A DNA stretch of 64,000 nt from Prosthecobacter sp. SYSU 5D2 (GCF_039655865.1 NZ_JBBYXL010000003.1:496001-560000); one strand, 5' to 3'. Counted from the stretch's first letter, positions 1 to 9,777 are shown. Notes: generated by a model not told the origin, from the sequence alone. Made by a program: numbers and translations.

Positions 1-100
1 ATTTTTCCATGTGTTTTTACAAATTATGGATTTTATCATTTCAAAGTCTTAATTTTACGATATTAGACAAGTAGATCTGCTGAACCTCACCCTGCCAGAC

Positions 101-418
101 ATGCGCCTGCTACTCTCTCTTGACGACATTGAAACCGCCCTTTCCAAGCTGCCAGGCTGGAGAAGAGAGGGCGCGGAATTGATGAAGACCTACCGCTTTC
201 AAACTTATCTCGAAGGGATTGATTTTGTGAATTGTCTGGGCCGGTCTGCGGATGCACTGGACCATCATCCGGACATGTACGTAGGTTGGAAAAAGGTCAA
301 AGTGAAGCTGACCACTCACAGTGCAGGAGGCATCACCCATCTAGATATCCAGATGGCACAGAATGCTGAAAACTGCTGCAAAGAAGCGGAACTGATTTCC
401 GCAGGTGGAGAAGCTTAG
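101..418 (+). CDS. phhB: 4a-hydroxytetrahydrobiopterin dehydratase (pterin carbinolamine dehydratase)
   Basis: This 105-residue protein has the usual length of a pterin-4a-carbinolamine dehydratase, a cytoplasmic enzyme that dehydrates the 4a-hydroxy pterin made by aromatic amino acid hydroxylases. The family signature is fully present: D51-x3-H55-H56-P57, W63, H73 and D82, with the expected spacing; H55, H56 and H73 are the catalytic histidines. No phenylalanine hydroxylase gene is visible in the window, so the substrate source is unknown; in many bacteria lone copies are thought to serve other pterin cofactors. The ATG at 101 follows an AT-rich leader that probably contains the promoter. 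The gene converges on its neighbour, and the two stop codons overlap. Confidence 0.93.
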   Translation: MRLLLSLDDIETALSKLPGWRREGAELMKTYRFQTYLEGIDFVNCLGRSADALDHHPDMYVGWKKVKVKLTTHSAGGITHLDIQMAQNAENCCKEAELISAGGEA

Positions 419-425
419 AGCTTCT
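409..425. terminator. Perfect inverted repeat over overlapping convergent stops
   Basis: AGAAGCT-TAG-AGCTTCT is a perfect 7-bp stem centred on the TAG stop of phhB; it also contains the TAA stop of the opposing gene. It has a very short loop and no long T tract, so a terminator role is inferred from position at a convergent junction. Confidence 0.4.
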
Positions 426-1767
426 TAAGCAAACCCTGGAGAAGATCCCCCAAACCTTCACCGCTCATCAGATTCTTCAAAACCCGTTCGGTTTTGGGTT
501 TGACCTTGGGATCGGACAATGAACCTGAAGACTCGATATCGAAGGTCATCCGGCCCTGGCTGTCAGAAAGTGACTTGGTAAGAGCACGGGCGATGGATTC
601 ACCGAGCTTTGCCTGGGCGATGCCGTTGCTGAGCCGGGTCTGCAATTCCGGACCGGTGGAGAGACGGAGATTGATCTCATGCCTGTCCTTGGCGGCATTG
701 ACCCAGGATTTCGGTTCAATGGCCACTTCATATTCGGGAAACACAAACTGTGTGAGACTGCGCGTGATGAAGAGGTCATTGGCGAAGTCGCCACTGACGA
801 CGGCATCCTGCATCAAAGGGCCCCCGATGATAATGGGGGAAAGATCCACCCCATATTCCTGGAGCTTGCGCAGTTCCTTGCCTGCAGCCTCGCCGATGGT
901 CATGAAACCGCCCAGGACGGAGCCTTTGGCCAGGGTCAGGCTGAGCTGGGAGAAGGGCTTCCATTCCAGTGTTTTGGGGTTGATGGGCCGGATGTCACCC
1001 GTGCCGGAGACGACCAGATGGGCCAGTTCAGCCGGACGCATGGCCCCGTCAATGCGGGCCATGCCGGTGACATCAATGGTGGTGTTTAAAACGGCCTGGA
1101 TGCGATTGTGGTTGGCGAGGTCCGCCTTGTCCACATCAATGCCGGTGAGCTTGAAGTCCAGGTCACGGATGCTAACCTGAGTGGTGCCGGTGGTGATGTT
1201 GAACTGGCCTTTTTCAATGGTGGCGGAACTGACGGCATACGTGAAAGCCGGAGCGGGTTCTTCGGACGCCTGGCTTTCCACTTTGGGAGGAAGAGGCTCT
1301 GTTTTTGGGGTGGCGGCGACGGCTTCGGTGCTTCCCGGTTTTTTAAACAAGGCCTCCAGCGTGCTTTTGCCTTCGTCATCCTGGATCTCCGTGACGGAGG
1401 GGCTGACAATGCCGACGTGCTCCACAAACAGGCGGCGGTTGATCAGGTCGTCCAGCTTCACTGACAGGGTGAGTTCGGGAATCACCACGACGGCGCTGCC
1501 TTCGGCCAGAGGTGTCCTTTCGGCGTAAGCTTTGGCCACTTCGAGGTCTCTGGGAGCCAGGCGTACGTTGATGAATTTGAGGGTGGCCGGATTGGTTAGC
1601 AGATTGAGCTTTGCATCGCCCACCTCAGCGCGGCAGTTCCAGTTTTCCTCGGCCAGCTCCACCCAGGTTGCCGGGCCCATCTTCTGCATGATCCACCAGG
1701 ACGCGGCTCCCAGCGCAGCTCCCGTCAGGACAAAAAGGATGAGGACGACATAGAGGAACTTTTTCAT
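415..1767 (-). CDS. AsmA-like inner-membrane-anchored protein
   Basis: The 450-residue product has one N-terminal membrane segment (about residues 4-28) and a long, presumably periplasmic, beta-rich body. A Pro/Thr/Glu-rich linker lies near residues 140-178. Phrases such as SIRDLDFKLTGIDVD and the repeated beta-strand pattern resemble AsmA/DUF748 proteins, which are thought to help move or organise lipids between the membranes. No catalytic motif is visible. It stands alone, convergent with phhB and 47 bp from the next gene on the same strand. The family assignment is by overall style only; a simple uncharacterised envelope protein is the alternative. Confidence 0.6.
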   Translation of the reverse strand: MKKFLYVVLILFVLTGAALGAASWWIMQKMGPATWVELAEENWNCRAEVGDAKLNLLTNPATLKFINVRLAPRDLEVAKAYAERTPLAEGSAVVVIPELTLSVKLDDLINRRLFVEHVGIVSPSVTEIQDDEGKSTLEALFKKPGSTEAVAATPKTEPLPPKVESQASEEPAPAFTYAVSSATIEKGQFNITTGTTQVSIRDLDFKLTGIDVDKADLANHNRIQAVLNTTIDVTGMARIDGAMRPAELAHLVVSGTGDIRPINPKTLEWKPFSQLSLTLAKGSVLGGFMTIGEAAGKELRKLQEYGVDLSPIIIGGPLMQDAVVSGDFANDLFITRSLTQFVFPEYEVAIEPKSWVNAAKDRHEINLRLSTGPELQTRLSNGIAQAKLGESIARALTKSLSDSQGRMTFDIESSGSLSDPKVKPKTERVLKNLMSGEGLGDLLQGLLKKL

Positions 1768-1813
1768 AAGGACAGGTTAGGCCGAATCTGGCCCTGAGGC
1801 AAGAAGGTGCTGC

Positions 1814-3142
1814 CTAGGGTTCGATGACGGATGTTTGTTTGCCCGCAGCGTCCCAGAGCCAGACTTTGCCCGCATCACCGCCGGCGAAGACGGTTTTGGC
1901 ATCGGAGGTGACGGCGACGCTGTAAAGCATGGCGGCGATGCCGGTGAGTTTGGTCTGTTTGGCGGTTTCGCTGCGCTGGGCACCGTCGTGCTTTTTGAGT
2001 TCGGTGTAGATGCTGCCGTTGCCTTTTTCAGTGACGGCGACAAGGGCCTTGCCATCGGGGGTCCAGGCGAGGGCGGTGAAAGCGGTTTTTTTGTCGCCGA
2101 GGGTGACGTCCTGCTCTCGGCTTTTGACGTCCCAGACTTTGATTTCGCGGTCGGCTCCGGCGGTGGCAAGCTGGGTGGCGTCTTTGTTAAAGGCGACGGA
2201 GAGGACGTGGCTGGTATGGCCCTCATAGGTGGAGATGAGCTTGCTGTCGGCGACCTTCCAAAGGCGGGCCAGCTTGTCGGCGCCGGCACTGGCCAGGGAG
2301 CTGCCGTCAGGGGAAAGACGGAGGGCATAGAGGGTGTCGTCGTGGGCTTTCCAGGTGGAAAGCAGCTTCTTTCCTGGCAGGTCTATGCGGTGGATGAATC
2401 CGGCACCACCGGTCTCGCCATCGGCGGCGAAGAGGATTTTGCCATCCGTGGTAAGAGCGAGCGCGGTGAGGTTGCCGACGAAGCCGGTGCTGATCTGGCC
2501 GGTGGTTTTGAAGGTGGTGATGTCCCAGAGTTTGAGCTGGCGGAAGCCACCCGTGATGAGGGTCGTGCCGTCCTGGGTCCAGGCGAGGGACTGGATGGCT
2601 TCTTCGTGACCGCTGAGGCTGCCGAGGCGGGGCCGGTCAGGCTGGGTGAGGTCGTGCAAATGGACTCGGGAACCGGCGGCGATGGCCAAAGTCTTTTCAT
2701 CCGGGGAAAGGGCCAGGGCGAGAACAGGCTGGTAGGTGACGGGAACCGGGGCCAGGGCGACAGGCTGGGGAACGGGCAGCTCATCGAAGACGCTGGCGTC
2801 CCAGACGGCACCCTGGGTGATCCAGTTTTGGAGCGCGGTGACCTGGTCCTTGGAGAGCTGCTTTTTAGGCGGCATGTGGGGATCGGCATCTTCCAGCACC
2901 AGCTCGTAGAGAAGGCTCTCCCCTGCCCTGCCGGGGATGACGGAGGTGCCGCTGTCACCACCGAGGATCATCTTTTCCCGGGTGGTGAGAAGCAGGCCAC
3001 CTTTGGCCTTGCCAGGCTTGTGACAGCCCAGGCACTCATCCCGCAGCACCCGCATGGCCGTCAGTGTATCCGTTTCAGCGGGAGCGGCCGCCTGGGTATG
3101 GACGGCGTGGATCGAGAGGGCGATGAGGATGAAACGAAGCAT
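1814..3142 (-). CDS. Exported cytochrome c-like / WD40 repeat fusion protein
   Basis: A signal peptide (about residues 1-19) is followed by a planctomycete-type cytochrome c domain with a haem-binding C37-L-G-C40-H41 motif and the family's PGRAGESLLYELV and HMPPKKQLSKDQ segments. From about residue 130 to the end there are WD40 repeats, recognised by recurring endings such as LWDITT, LWKVAD, VWDVKS and LWDAAG. The protein should be periplasmic, with a covalently bound haem and a beta-propeller for protein contacts. Such fusions are common in Planctomycetes and Verrucomicrobia but have no assigned role. It follows topoisomerase IV subunit A by 27 bp on the same strand, which may be coincidental. 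Confidence 0.85.
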   Translation of the reverse strand: MLRFILIALSIHAVHTQAAAPAETDTLTAMRVLRDECLGCHKPGKAKGGLLLTTREKMILGGDSGTSVIPGRAGESLLYELVLEDADPHMPPKKQLSKDQVTALQNWITQGAVWDASVFDELPVPQPVALAPVPVTYQPVLALALSPDEKTLAIAAGSRVHLHDLTQPDRPRLGSLSGHEEAIQSLAWTQDGTTLITGGFRQLKLWDITTFKTTGQISTGFVGNLTALALTTDGKILFAADGETGGAGFIHRIDLPGKKLLSTWKAHDDTLYALRLSPDGSSLASAGADKLARLWKVADSKLISTYEGHTSHVLSVAFNKDATQLATAGADREIKVWDVKSREQDVTLGDKKTAFTALAWTPDGKALVAVTEKGNGSIYTELKKHDGAQRSETAKQTKLTGIAAMLYSVAVTSDAKTVFAGGDAGKVWLWDAAGKQTSVIEP

Positions 3143-3169
3143 GGAGGGATAAACCCTTATACGGACCGG

Positions 3170-5194
3170 TCAGGCACTTTCTCCCGTGGGTTTGCGTTCG
3201 TTGACGATGCGGTCCACGGCGTGTTTGGTGACGATGTTCCCCTGGGAATCGCGGCCTTTGATGGCCATGGCGGCGACAGGGAATTTCAGCGACAGGGTGC
3301 GCAGGTAGAGAGCGGGTTTGAGATGCACCAGGAGGTTCTGCGCGTCGCTTTCTGCCTCGGTTTCGTGGCGCGTGAAGAAGAGTACAAGGCTGCCTGGAGT
3401 GCCCTTCGTCAGCGTGTAGGCTTTGTCACGGGTGATGCCGCCAATGCGGAAGCGCTTGGCCATGACGGGGCCGTTTTTGCCATCGCGATAGATGAGGGTA
3501 TAGACAGCTTCCTCGTCCTTTTTGAAGAGGTTGATGTAGAGCGGGTTTTTGCCGACGTGGATCTTCGGGGCCACCTTGGAGACGGTCATGACGCCATCCT
3601 TCGAGAAGAAGATGAGGTCATCCAAGTGGGAGCATTTGCAGATGGGCTCGCCTTCTTTTTTGAGGCCAGTGCCGGCAAAACCTTCTTTGGCATCCAGGTA
3701 GAGGATTTCGTTGGCGATGATGACCTGGGCGGCGGCGACGCGGTCAAAGCTGCTGACGACGGTGCGGCGCTCGCGGCCTGCACCGTAGGCTTTTTTCAAG
3801 CGCTCAAAGTGGGCGATGGTGTAGCGGGTGAGCTGCTTGAGGTGTTTTTGGACCTGGTCAATGTCCTTCTCCAGATTGAGGATGTGCTGGTCGGCCTCGA
3901 AGCTGTTGAATTTGGAGATGCGCTTGATTTTGATCTCGGTGAGGCGGGCGACGTCTTCATCGGTGACGGCCCGTTTTAGAAGGGTGAGATGGGGCTTGAG
4001 GCCTTTCCAGATGTTGGCCATGACTTCCTCCCAGGTCTCGGCTTCTTCGATCTTCCGGTAGATGCGGTTTTCGATGAAGATCTTTTCCAGGGAGCTGAAG
4101 TGCCATTTTTCCTCCAGTTCGTTGAGCTGGATCTCGAGTTCGGCCCCGAGGAGTTTTTTGGTGTGCTCGGCGCTCTCCTTGAGGAGGTCATTGACGTTGG
4201 CAAAGCGCGGCTTGTCATCCTGAATGACGACGGCATTGGGGGCGATGGAAACCTCGCAATCGGTGAAGGCGTAGAGGGCCTGGATGGTCTGCTCCACGTC
4301 GGTGCCGGGAGGGAGCTGGACGACGATCTCGACAAACTCGGCCGTGTTGTCATCCACGCGGGCGATCTTGATTTTGCCCTTCTCGTTCGCCGCCACGATG
4401 CTGTCCATGACACCGCCGGTGGTGGTTCCAAAGGGAACCTCGGTGATCAGCAGGGTATTCTTTTTGGGCCCTTCCTCAATCTTGGCACGGACACGGATGC
4501 GGCCGCCGCGAAGGCCGCCGTTGTAGTCGCTGGCATCCATGATGCCGCCCTGGATGAAATCGGGGACGAGATAGACTTCTTCGCCACGCATGGCGGCGAT
4601 GCTGGCATCGCACAGCTCGATGAAATTGTGTGGAAGAATGCGGCAGCTAAGGCCAACGGCGATGCCTTCGACTCCCTGGGCGAGCAGGAGCGGAAACTTC
4701 ACCGGGAGGGTGACGGGCTCTTTATTACGGCCGTCGTAGCTGGCGGACCAGTCGGTGACCTTGGGGCTGAAGACGACGTCGAGGGCGAATTTGGAGAGGC
4801 GGGCCTCGATGTATCGGGGAGCGGCGGCGTTGTCGCCGGTGAGGATGTTTCCCCAGTTGCCCTGCATATCAATGAGGAGGTCCTTCTGGCCGATCTGGAC
4901 CATGGCATCGCCGATGCTGGCATCGCCATGAGGATGGTACTTCATGGTGTTGCCGACGACGTTGGCCACCTTGTTGTAACGGCCGTCTTCCAGCTCATCC
5001 ATGCTGTGGAGGATGCGCCGCTGGACGGGCTTGAGTCCGTCGTTAATGTGGGGCACCGCGCGCTCGAGGATCACGTAACTGGCGTAGTCCAGGAACCAGT
5101 CGCCATACAGATCGTCAATGGGCTTGATCTCAATGGGAGCACTGTCCGCCAGGATGGGGGAGGAATCTTCGGTTTTGGTAGGTTTCTTGGCCAC
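3170..5194 (-). CDS. parC: DNA topoisomerase IV subunit A (type IIA, ParC/GyrA family)
   Basis: The 674-residue protein is the DNA-cleaving subunit of a type IIA topoisomerase. The N-terminal winged-helix region has the QRRIL helix (residues 59-62 region) and the catalytic tyrosine Y128 within AAPRYIEARLS. The tower and coiled-coil dimerisation regions follow, and the C-terminal propeller is short. The length is well below GyrA (over 800) and nearer to short ParC forms; the family also contains GyrA, so the ParC call rests on length and the reduced C-terminus. The ParE subunit is not adjacent: the upstream side holds a transposase fragment instead. The start ATG is followed by a polar, probably disordered, N-terminal tail of about 25 residues. 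Confidence 0.85.
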   Translation of the reverse strand: MAKKPTKTEDSSPILADSAPIEIKPIDDLYGDWFLDYASYVILERAVPHINDGLKPVQRRILHSMDELEDGRYNKVANVVGNTMKYHPHGDASIGDAMVQIGQKDLLIDMQGNWGNILTGDNAAAPRYIEARLSKFALDVVFSPKVTDWSASYDGRNKEPVTLPVKFPLLLAQGVEGIAVGLSCRILPHNFIELCDASIAAMRGEEVYLVPDFIQGGIMDASDYNGGLRGGRIRVRAKIEEGPKKNTLLITEVPFGTTTGGVMDSIVAANEKGKIKIARVDDNTAEFVEIVVQLPPGTDVEQTIQALYAFTDCEVSIAPNAVVIQDDKPRFANVNDLLKESAEHTKKLLGAELEIQLNELEEKWHFSSLEKIFIENRIYRKIEEAETWEEVMANIWKGLKPHLTLLKRAVTDEDVARLTEIKIKRISKFNSFEADQHILNLEKDIDQVQKHLKQLTRYTIAHFERLKKAYGAGRERRTVVSSFDRVAAAQVIIANEILYLDAKEGFAGTGLKKEGEPICKCSHLDDLIFFSKDGVMTVSKVAPKIHVGKNPLYINLFKKDEEAVYTLIYRDGKNGPVMAKRFRIGGITRDKAYTLTKGTPGSLVLFFTRHETEAESDAQNLLVHLKPALYLRTLSLKFPVAAMAIKGRDSQGNIVTKHAVDRIVNERKPTGESA

Positions 5195-5385
5195 GATTAA
5201 AAAAAGGGGATGAGACGGAGGGCGAGCATAGACGCTCAGGTCCGGCTGGCAAGCGATGGGAGAGGGGAAGGAGTGCTCTTCCCGCTAGAGCGGGATCAGC
5301 TTTAGCGCTGAGTGCAGGAATTGAGGGAGAGGGTAAAAAAAAGATTTTGGGCAGAAGATTTTCCCAAACCACTGATGGCCGGTAA

Positions 5386-5719
5386 ATCGGCATCATAGGC
5401 ATGGACGGCAAACGCACCATCCTGGGCGTCAGAGACGATCACTCAGGCAAGGCTCAAAGAGCGCGTGGGATTTTACGCCAAAAGCGCCCCCAAACTCGCC
5501 TCCTGGATGGAGGCCAACATTCCGCAAGGCTTCGCGGTTGACGGCCTGCCGGCAGCTCATCAGCGCCGGATTCGCACCAGCAACGCCATCGAGCGCGTCA
5601 TCAACCAGGAGGTCAAGCGCCGTCCACAGGTCCTCACGATCTTCCCCAACGAAGCCTCTCTGCTGCACCTCGTCTCAGCCCCTGCTCTGAGAGCAGAACG
5701 ACGAATGGAGCACCGGTAA
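5386..5719 (+). pseudogene. IS256-family transposase remnant with internal deletion
   Basis: Two pieces of a mutator-type (IS256 family) transposase are joined. In one frame 5386-5430 reads IGIIGMDGKRTILGV, which matches the segment before the central catalytic region. From about 5444 a second frame reads the C-terminal end, with FAVDGLPAAHQRRIRTSNAIE and the typical NAIER...EVKRR...IFPNEASLL motifs, up to a TAA at 5717-5719. The middle of the protein, including catalytic acidic residues, is missing, and a frameshift separates the pieces. No clear terminal inverted repeats were found. The upstream 200 bp carry only a small perfect hairpin, CCCGCT-AG-AGCGGG (5281-5294). The element cannot be active. 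Confidence 0.8.
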
Positions 5720-5754
5720 AATTTACCTCAACATGAACTCACCTGATCCATCGC

Positions 5755-5998
5755 GAACCTGATTGACACTTTTACAGAATGAACTTTGCCCGGCCAAGGA
5801 CCACCTACTCCGAAGGAGTAGCCCTATCGACCCGAGCCGGTCTAACATGGCTTCGAGATGATGGGGCAACCCTGACGGGTTGAACTTCCGCGCTAACGCT
5901 TCGTTTCCCTTACCGGAGGTCTGGCTCGTCAAGACTCGCCTGACCCTCCGGCTACTCATGGGGCAGCCCTGCGAGCTGATGGGCGGAACCAAAACCAC
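5755..5998. other. Noncoding stretch with several perfect hairpins
   Basis: Between the transposase remnant and the next gene there is no convincing coding sequence. Three stems are visible: CTACTCC-GAA-GGAGTAG (5805-5821), CAACCC-TGAC-GGGTTG (5867-5882) and CCGGAGG...CCTCCGG (5913-5951). The phrase ATGGGGCAACCCTG/ATGGGGCAGCCCTG occurs twice (near 5861 and 5958). It may be the end of the decayed mobile element, a repeat unit or a structured RNA; nothing visible decides between these. Confidence 0.4.
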
Positions 5999-6058
5999 AA
6001 CACTTAACTTGTGAGATTATTCTTTTCATCTTGATTAAGTTAGTCCAGCAGACCGATG

Positions 6059-6565
6059 CTACACAGTGAAAGCCAGCTCAATGGTCTTTCTGTTCAAGAA
6101 GACATTCATGTTCGCTTTTATATAAGAAAGCAAAGATGTCAAAATGATTCCCCGATCCCATATGTCATTCAGAAAATCTGACTCGGCATCATCCAGTTCA
6201 GCGGCTAAGGTTTTTCTACGGTCAATTGTCAATCGCTCAATCCGTACAAGGTCTTCCTCTGAATTGCAATCAAGTCCGTAACGGCCAAGAACTGCCTCGA
6301 TAGAATGCTTCCATAAATTGAGCCTTTCGACGTTCAATACACCAATTGCAGCCAAGCCCCTGCTGATGACTGCGTAATTTTCATTTGTGATTAGATCGTT
6401 GATACCATTTCCATAAGTGGAGTCGAAATTCCACGCATTCAGCACAACTTGCTCTTCATGATATAGAACAGTGTAGGGGACCGTTGACAGAATGCTCCAT
6501 AACTGAAAGAGCACTTCAGCCGGATTGGCATTCTTCTGGATAAGGTCGTTAATATCGTAATTCAT
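6059..6565 (-). CDS. DUF4375-like (DMP19-type) protein
   Basis: The 168-residue soluble protein has the layout of DUF4375/DMP19 domains: a hydrophobic N-terminal half, then NAWNFDSTYGNGINDLITNE and a GLAAIGV-type helix. No signal peptide or membrane segment is present. DMP19-type proteins include DNA mimics, but most family members have no known role, and the C-terminal third is acidic (AAELDDAESDFLNDIWD). The gene is visibly richer in A+T than its neighbours and sits beside a transposase remnant, suggesting lateral acquisition. It begins with ATG and stands 48 bp from the following sulfatase gene on the same strand. The family match is weak and is by motif order only. Confidence 0.5.
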   Translation of the reverse strand: MNYDINDLIQKNANPAEVLFQLWSILSTVPYTVLYHEEQVVLNAWNFDSTYGNGINDLITNENYAVISRGLAAIGVLNVERLNLWKHSIEAVLGRYGLDCNSEEDLVRIERLTIDRRKTLAAELDDAESDFLNDIWDRGIILTSLLSYIKANMNVFLNRKTIELAFTV

Positions 6566-6613
6566 GAGGAGCGTTCTGCCAGCAGGTTGACCGGCACTTT
6601 ATCTTAATCCCAT

Positions 6614-8119
6614 TCACCGCACCTGCCCTTTGCTGCGCACCTGCTCCAGCAGGCCAGTGAGCTCTTTGACCTTATCAGGCTTTTCGGCGTAGAGGTTGTG
6701 CTTTTGGGCGAGGTCGGTGGAGAGGTCGTAGAGTTCGCCTTCGTGCTCGTTTTTCGCGTAACCAAACTCTTCGTTATACCAGGCGGGGACTTTGCTCTGG
6801 GCACCGGATTTGGCAGCGACGAGGAGCCAGTTTTGGTGGCGTAGGGCGTAGGCGTCTTCTTTGGTGTTGTGGACGATGGTGGTGCGGGGGCTGGGGGCGT
6901 TTTCTTTCCAGACGGGGAGCTGGTTATAGCTGTCATTAGCGGAGCCTGCGGGGATCTCGGCACCGATGATGGCGGCGACGGTGGCGAGGATGTCCACTTG
7001 GCTGGTGAGGGCATCGCTGACGGTGCCGGGCTTCACCACGCCGGGCCAGCGGACAACGAAGGGCAAGCGGTGGCCGCCTTCATGGAGGTCGCGCTTCACT
7101 CCGCGCAGGGGGCCGGAGCTGCGGTGGCCGAAGTTCTGGATGCGGGGGTAGGCATAGTGCTCAGCACCGTTGTCAGCGGAAAAGATGACGAGGGTGTTGT
7201 CCGCAAAGCCGTTGGCCTCCAGCGCCTGGAGGATCTGCCCGGCCTTGGCATCGGTCTGCACCATGAAGTCGCCATAACCTCCGGCCTGGGATTTGCCAGT
7301 GAACTCATTGGTGGGCACGATGGGGGCGTGCGGGGAATTGAACGGGACGTAGAGAAAAAACGGTCCCTCTTTGCCCTTCTGCTGGCCGATCCATTTCACG
7401 GCCTGGTCACGCAGCCGGGGCACGACGGCGTAAAAGTCCCAGCCGGGCGTCATGGGACCCGGACGGGCCTCCCAGTTGCCTTCGCGGGTCTCGGGAGTGA
7501 TGGTGAGCGGCTCGGACGGGACGGTGATGACACGGTCGTTTTCAAACCAGGCGTAGGGCGGGAAGTTGGGCACGTCGTCGCCAAAGTAATAGTCGAACCC
7601 ATGGGACAATGGGCCACCGGAGACGGGCTTGCCCCAGTCGAAATCGCCGGAGGCAAAGACGCGGTGGCGGCCACGGGCGTCCATGACGGGTTCGGCTCCG
7701 GGTTTGAGGATGTCGTCCCAGTTCCAGCCGAGGTGCCACTTGCCAATGCAGGCGGTGCGGTAGCCCTGGGTCTTGAGCAACTCAGGCAGAGTGGTATCGG
7801 CCTCGTCCAGCACGGGTTTGTCAAAGGAGTTCACAATGCCATGCATCTTCCGCCAGTGGAAGCGGCCCGTCAGCAGGGCGTAACGGCTGGGCGTGCAGAT
7901 GCCGGAGGAGCTGTGCGCATCCGTGAACCGCATGCCCTGGGAGGCGAGCTTGTCGAGGTGCGGCGTCGGGATTTTTGAATCCGGATTCTGCGCGCCGAGG
8001 TCGCCATAACCCATGTCATCGGCATACAGAATGACGATGTTGGGGCGGCTTTCGGCGGCAGGCAGGGAGAGGCAGGCCAACCAGAGAGGCAGGAGGAGCA
8101 GGAGGCGGAGCGGTTTCAT
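6614..8119 (-). CDS. Exported sulfatase (arylsulfatase family)
   Basis: The 501-residue protein begins with a signal peptide ([21 protein letters not shown]) and the sulfatase N-terminal block [16 protein letters not shown], where D34 and D35 bind calcium. The formylglycine site is C75-T-P-S-R79, so it belongs to the cysteine-type sulfatases matured by a formylglycine-generating enzyme (not seen here). Later family motifs include [13 protein letters not shown] and FSADNGAEH. It should hydrolyse sulfate esters in the periplasm or outside; the substrate cannot be read from sequence. The reading frame is open further upstream to 8341, but the signal peptide fixes the start at 8119. It lies 20 bp downstream of a second sulfatase gene. 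Confidence 0.93.
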   Translation of the reverse strand: MKPLRLLLLLPLWLACLSLPAAESRPNIVILYADDMGYGDLGAQNPDSKIPTPHLDKLASQGMRFTDAHSSSGICTPSRYALLTGRFHWRKMHGIVNSFDKPVLDEADTTLPELLKTQGYRTACIGKWHLGWNWDDILKPGAEPVMDARGRHRVFASGDFDWGKPVSGGPLSHGFDYYFGDDVPNFPPYAWFENDRVITVPSEPLTITPETREGNWEARPGPMTPGWDFYAVVPRLRDQAVKWIGQQKGKEGPFFLYVPFNSPHAPIVPTNEFTGKSQAGGYGDFMVQTDAKAGQILQALEANGFADNTLVIFSADNGAEHYAYPRIQNFGHRSSGPLRGVKRDLHEGGHRLPFVVRWPGVVKPGTVSDALTSQVDILATVAAIIGAEIPAGSANDSYNQLPVWKENAPSPRTTIVHNTKEDAYALRHQNWLLVAAKSGAQSKVPAWYNEEFGYAKNEHEGELYDLSTDLAQKHNLYAEKPDKVKELTGLLEQVRSKGQVR

Positions 8120-8139
8120 AAAGTTTGTTAGGCGGCGGG

Positions 8140-9777
8140 TCAGGCCTTTTTCTTCGGGGTGTTCTTGCCTTTTTTCGGCTTGCGGGAAAAGCGGTGCTTT
8201 TGCAGGGCGTCCCATTCCCAGACGCCGCTGCGCTGGGCCCAGGCCTGCCAGAGGGTGGAGAGTTCGCTGAGCTTTTCGGGCTGTGCGGCGGCTTGGTCGT
8301 GCTGTTCGGCGCGGTCGGTTTTCAGGTTGTACAGGGCCCATGGGCCACGGCCTTTGGCGACGGCTTTCCAGTCGCCCAGGCGGACGGATTTATTGCCTTC
8401 ATGCTCCCAGTAAAGGGGACGTTCCGGCAGGGCGGTGGTCTGGCCGGCAGGCAGGGAGAAGACCGGGCGCAAGCTGAGGCCTTCCATCGGCAGGACGGGT
8501 TTTTCATTCCGCGTTTGCGGATAAGTGGCCGCGCCGATGTCCACCAGGGTGGGCATGAGATCCATCACGTGCGCGGGGTCCTGGCGGAGTGCGCCTTTAT
8601 CTGCGATGCCCGCCGGCCAGTGGACGATGAGGGGCGTGGCGATGCCGCCTTCATGGGTGAAGGTCTTGAATTTGCGGAAGGGGGTGTCGGAGACGTTGGC
8701 CCATTCCAGCCCGGCGCTGGCATAGGAGAGGCCGGTGCCGATGGGGGCATCTTTCATGCCCCGGCTGAAGCCGCCCGGGCCGCCCTCTGCCGAGCAGCCG
8801 TTGTCCGAAAGGAAAAGAATGAGTGTGTTCTCCAACTGGCCAAGTTCCTTCAATGCAGCGACGAGGCGGCCGACGTTTTGATCCAGGCAGTCCACCTGGG
8901 CGGCATAGACAGCCATGCGTTTTGACAATGCTTTTTGTTCGGCAGCGGAGAGGGCGGACCATTCACCGGCCTGGTCATCGCGGGGGCTGAGCACGGCTTC
9001 CGGCGGCACGATGCCCAGCTCCTTTTGACGGGCGAACCGCTGCTCCCGCACGGCATCCCAGCCGATGTCATAACGGCCTTTGTATTTGGCGATGTCCGCC
9101 GGCTTGGCCTGCAGGGGCCAGTGCGGGGCGATGTGGGCGAGGTAAAGGAAGAAGGGCTTGCGGGTCTCCGTGACGGCTTCTTTGATGAAGTCCAGAGCGT
9201 GGTCGGTGAAGGTTTCAGTGGCGTAAAAATCATCGGGCAGTTCGACCGTCACGGAGCCATTGACGAAGAAGACCTCCTTGCGGATTTGCAGGGTGTCTTT
9301 GAAATAGACTCCGCCGCCCGAAGGGCTGCCCCAGTAGCGGTCGAAACCCCGGTCCAGCGGCCACTGGCCCGGTGCGGAGCCGACATGCCATTTACCCGTC
9401 ATGAGGGTGGTGTATCCGGCGGGCTTCAGCGCCTCGGCCAGAGTGATGCAGCGGTCGTTCAGATAGCCCTGATAGGAGGGAATGCCGTCATTGGGGGCCA
9501 TGTGACCGACCCCGGCCTGATGTTGGTGCAGGCCCGTGAGCAAGGCGGCGCGGGTGGGGCAGCAGCGGGAGGTGTTGTAAAACTGGGTGAAGCGCAGTCC
9601 GCCCTTGGCCAGGGCATCCAGATGCGGTGTCTCGATCTCGCTGCCATAACAGCCGATGTCGGAATAACCCAGGTCATCCGCCAGGATGACGACAATGTTC
9701 GGCTGCTTGGAAAAGGCAGGCTGGAAGGCTGCCAGGCAGGTGAACAGGAGGGAGAGGAGGAGCGGCAGGCGGATCAT
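8140..9777 (-). CDS. Exported arylsulfatase (arylsulfatase A-like)
   Basis: The 545-residue sulfatase has a signal peptide (residues 1-23), the [17 protein letters not shown] metal-binding block and the formylglycine motif C72-C-P-T-R76, in which C72 is the residue converted. [10 protein letters not shown] is the second metal-site motif. The C-terminus is a strongly basic tail ([13 protein letters not shown]), which may bind polyanions or the cell surface. With only 20 bp to the following sulfatase gene the two are probably co-transcribed and act on the same or related sulfated glycans. The two proteins differ enough in length and loops to suggest different specificities. Confidence 0.93.
   Translation of the reverse strand: MIRLPLLLSLLFTCLAAFQPAFSKQPNIVVILADDLGYSDIGCYGSEIETPHLDALAKGGLRFTQFYNTSRCCPTRAALLTGLHQHQAGVGHMAPNDGIPSYQGYLNDRCITLAEALKPAGYTTLMTGKWHVGSAPGQWPLDRGFDRYWGSPSGGGVYFKDTLQIRKEVFFVNGSVTVELPDDFYATETFTDHALDFIKEAVTETRKPFFLYLAHIAPHWPLQAKPADIAKYKGRYDIGWDAVREQRFARQKELGIVPPEAVLSPRDDQAGEWSALSAAEQKALSKRMAVYAAQVDCLDQNVGRLVAALKELGQLENTLILFLSDNGCSAEGGPGGFSRGMKDAPIGTGLSYASAGLEWANVSDTPFRKFKTFTHEGGIATPLIVHWPAGIADKGALRQDPAHVMDLMPTLVDIGAATYPQTRNEKPVLPMEGLSLRPVFSLPAGQTTALPERPLYWEHEGNKSVRLGDWKAVAKGRGPWALYNLKTDRAEQHDQAAAQPEKLSELSTLWQAWAQRSGVWEWDALQKHRFSRKPKKGKNTPKKKA

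Noticed and set aside
5429-5668. Minus-strand open frame across the transposase remnant
   Set aside because: The plus-strand reading matches IS256-family motifs; the minus-strand one matches nothing.
5723-5998. Small minus-strand protein after the transposase remnant
   Set aside because: It is read through hairpin-rich repeat-like DNA, has no domain features and no clear start; treated as noncoding.
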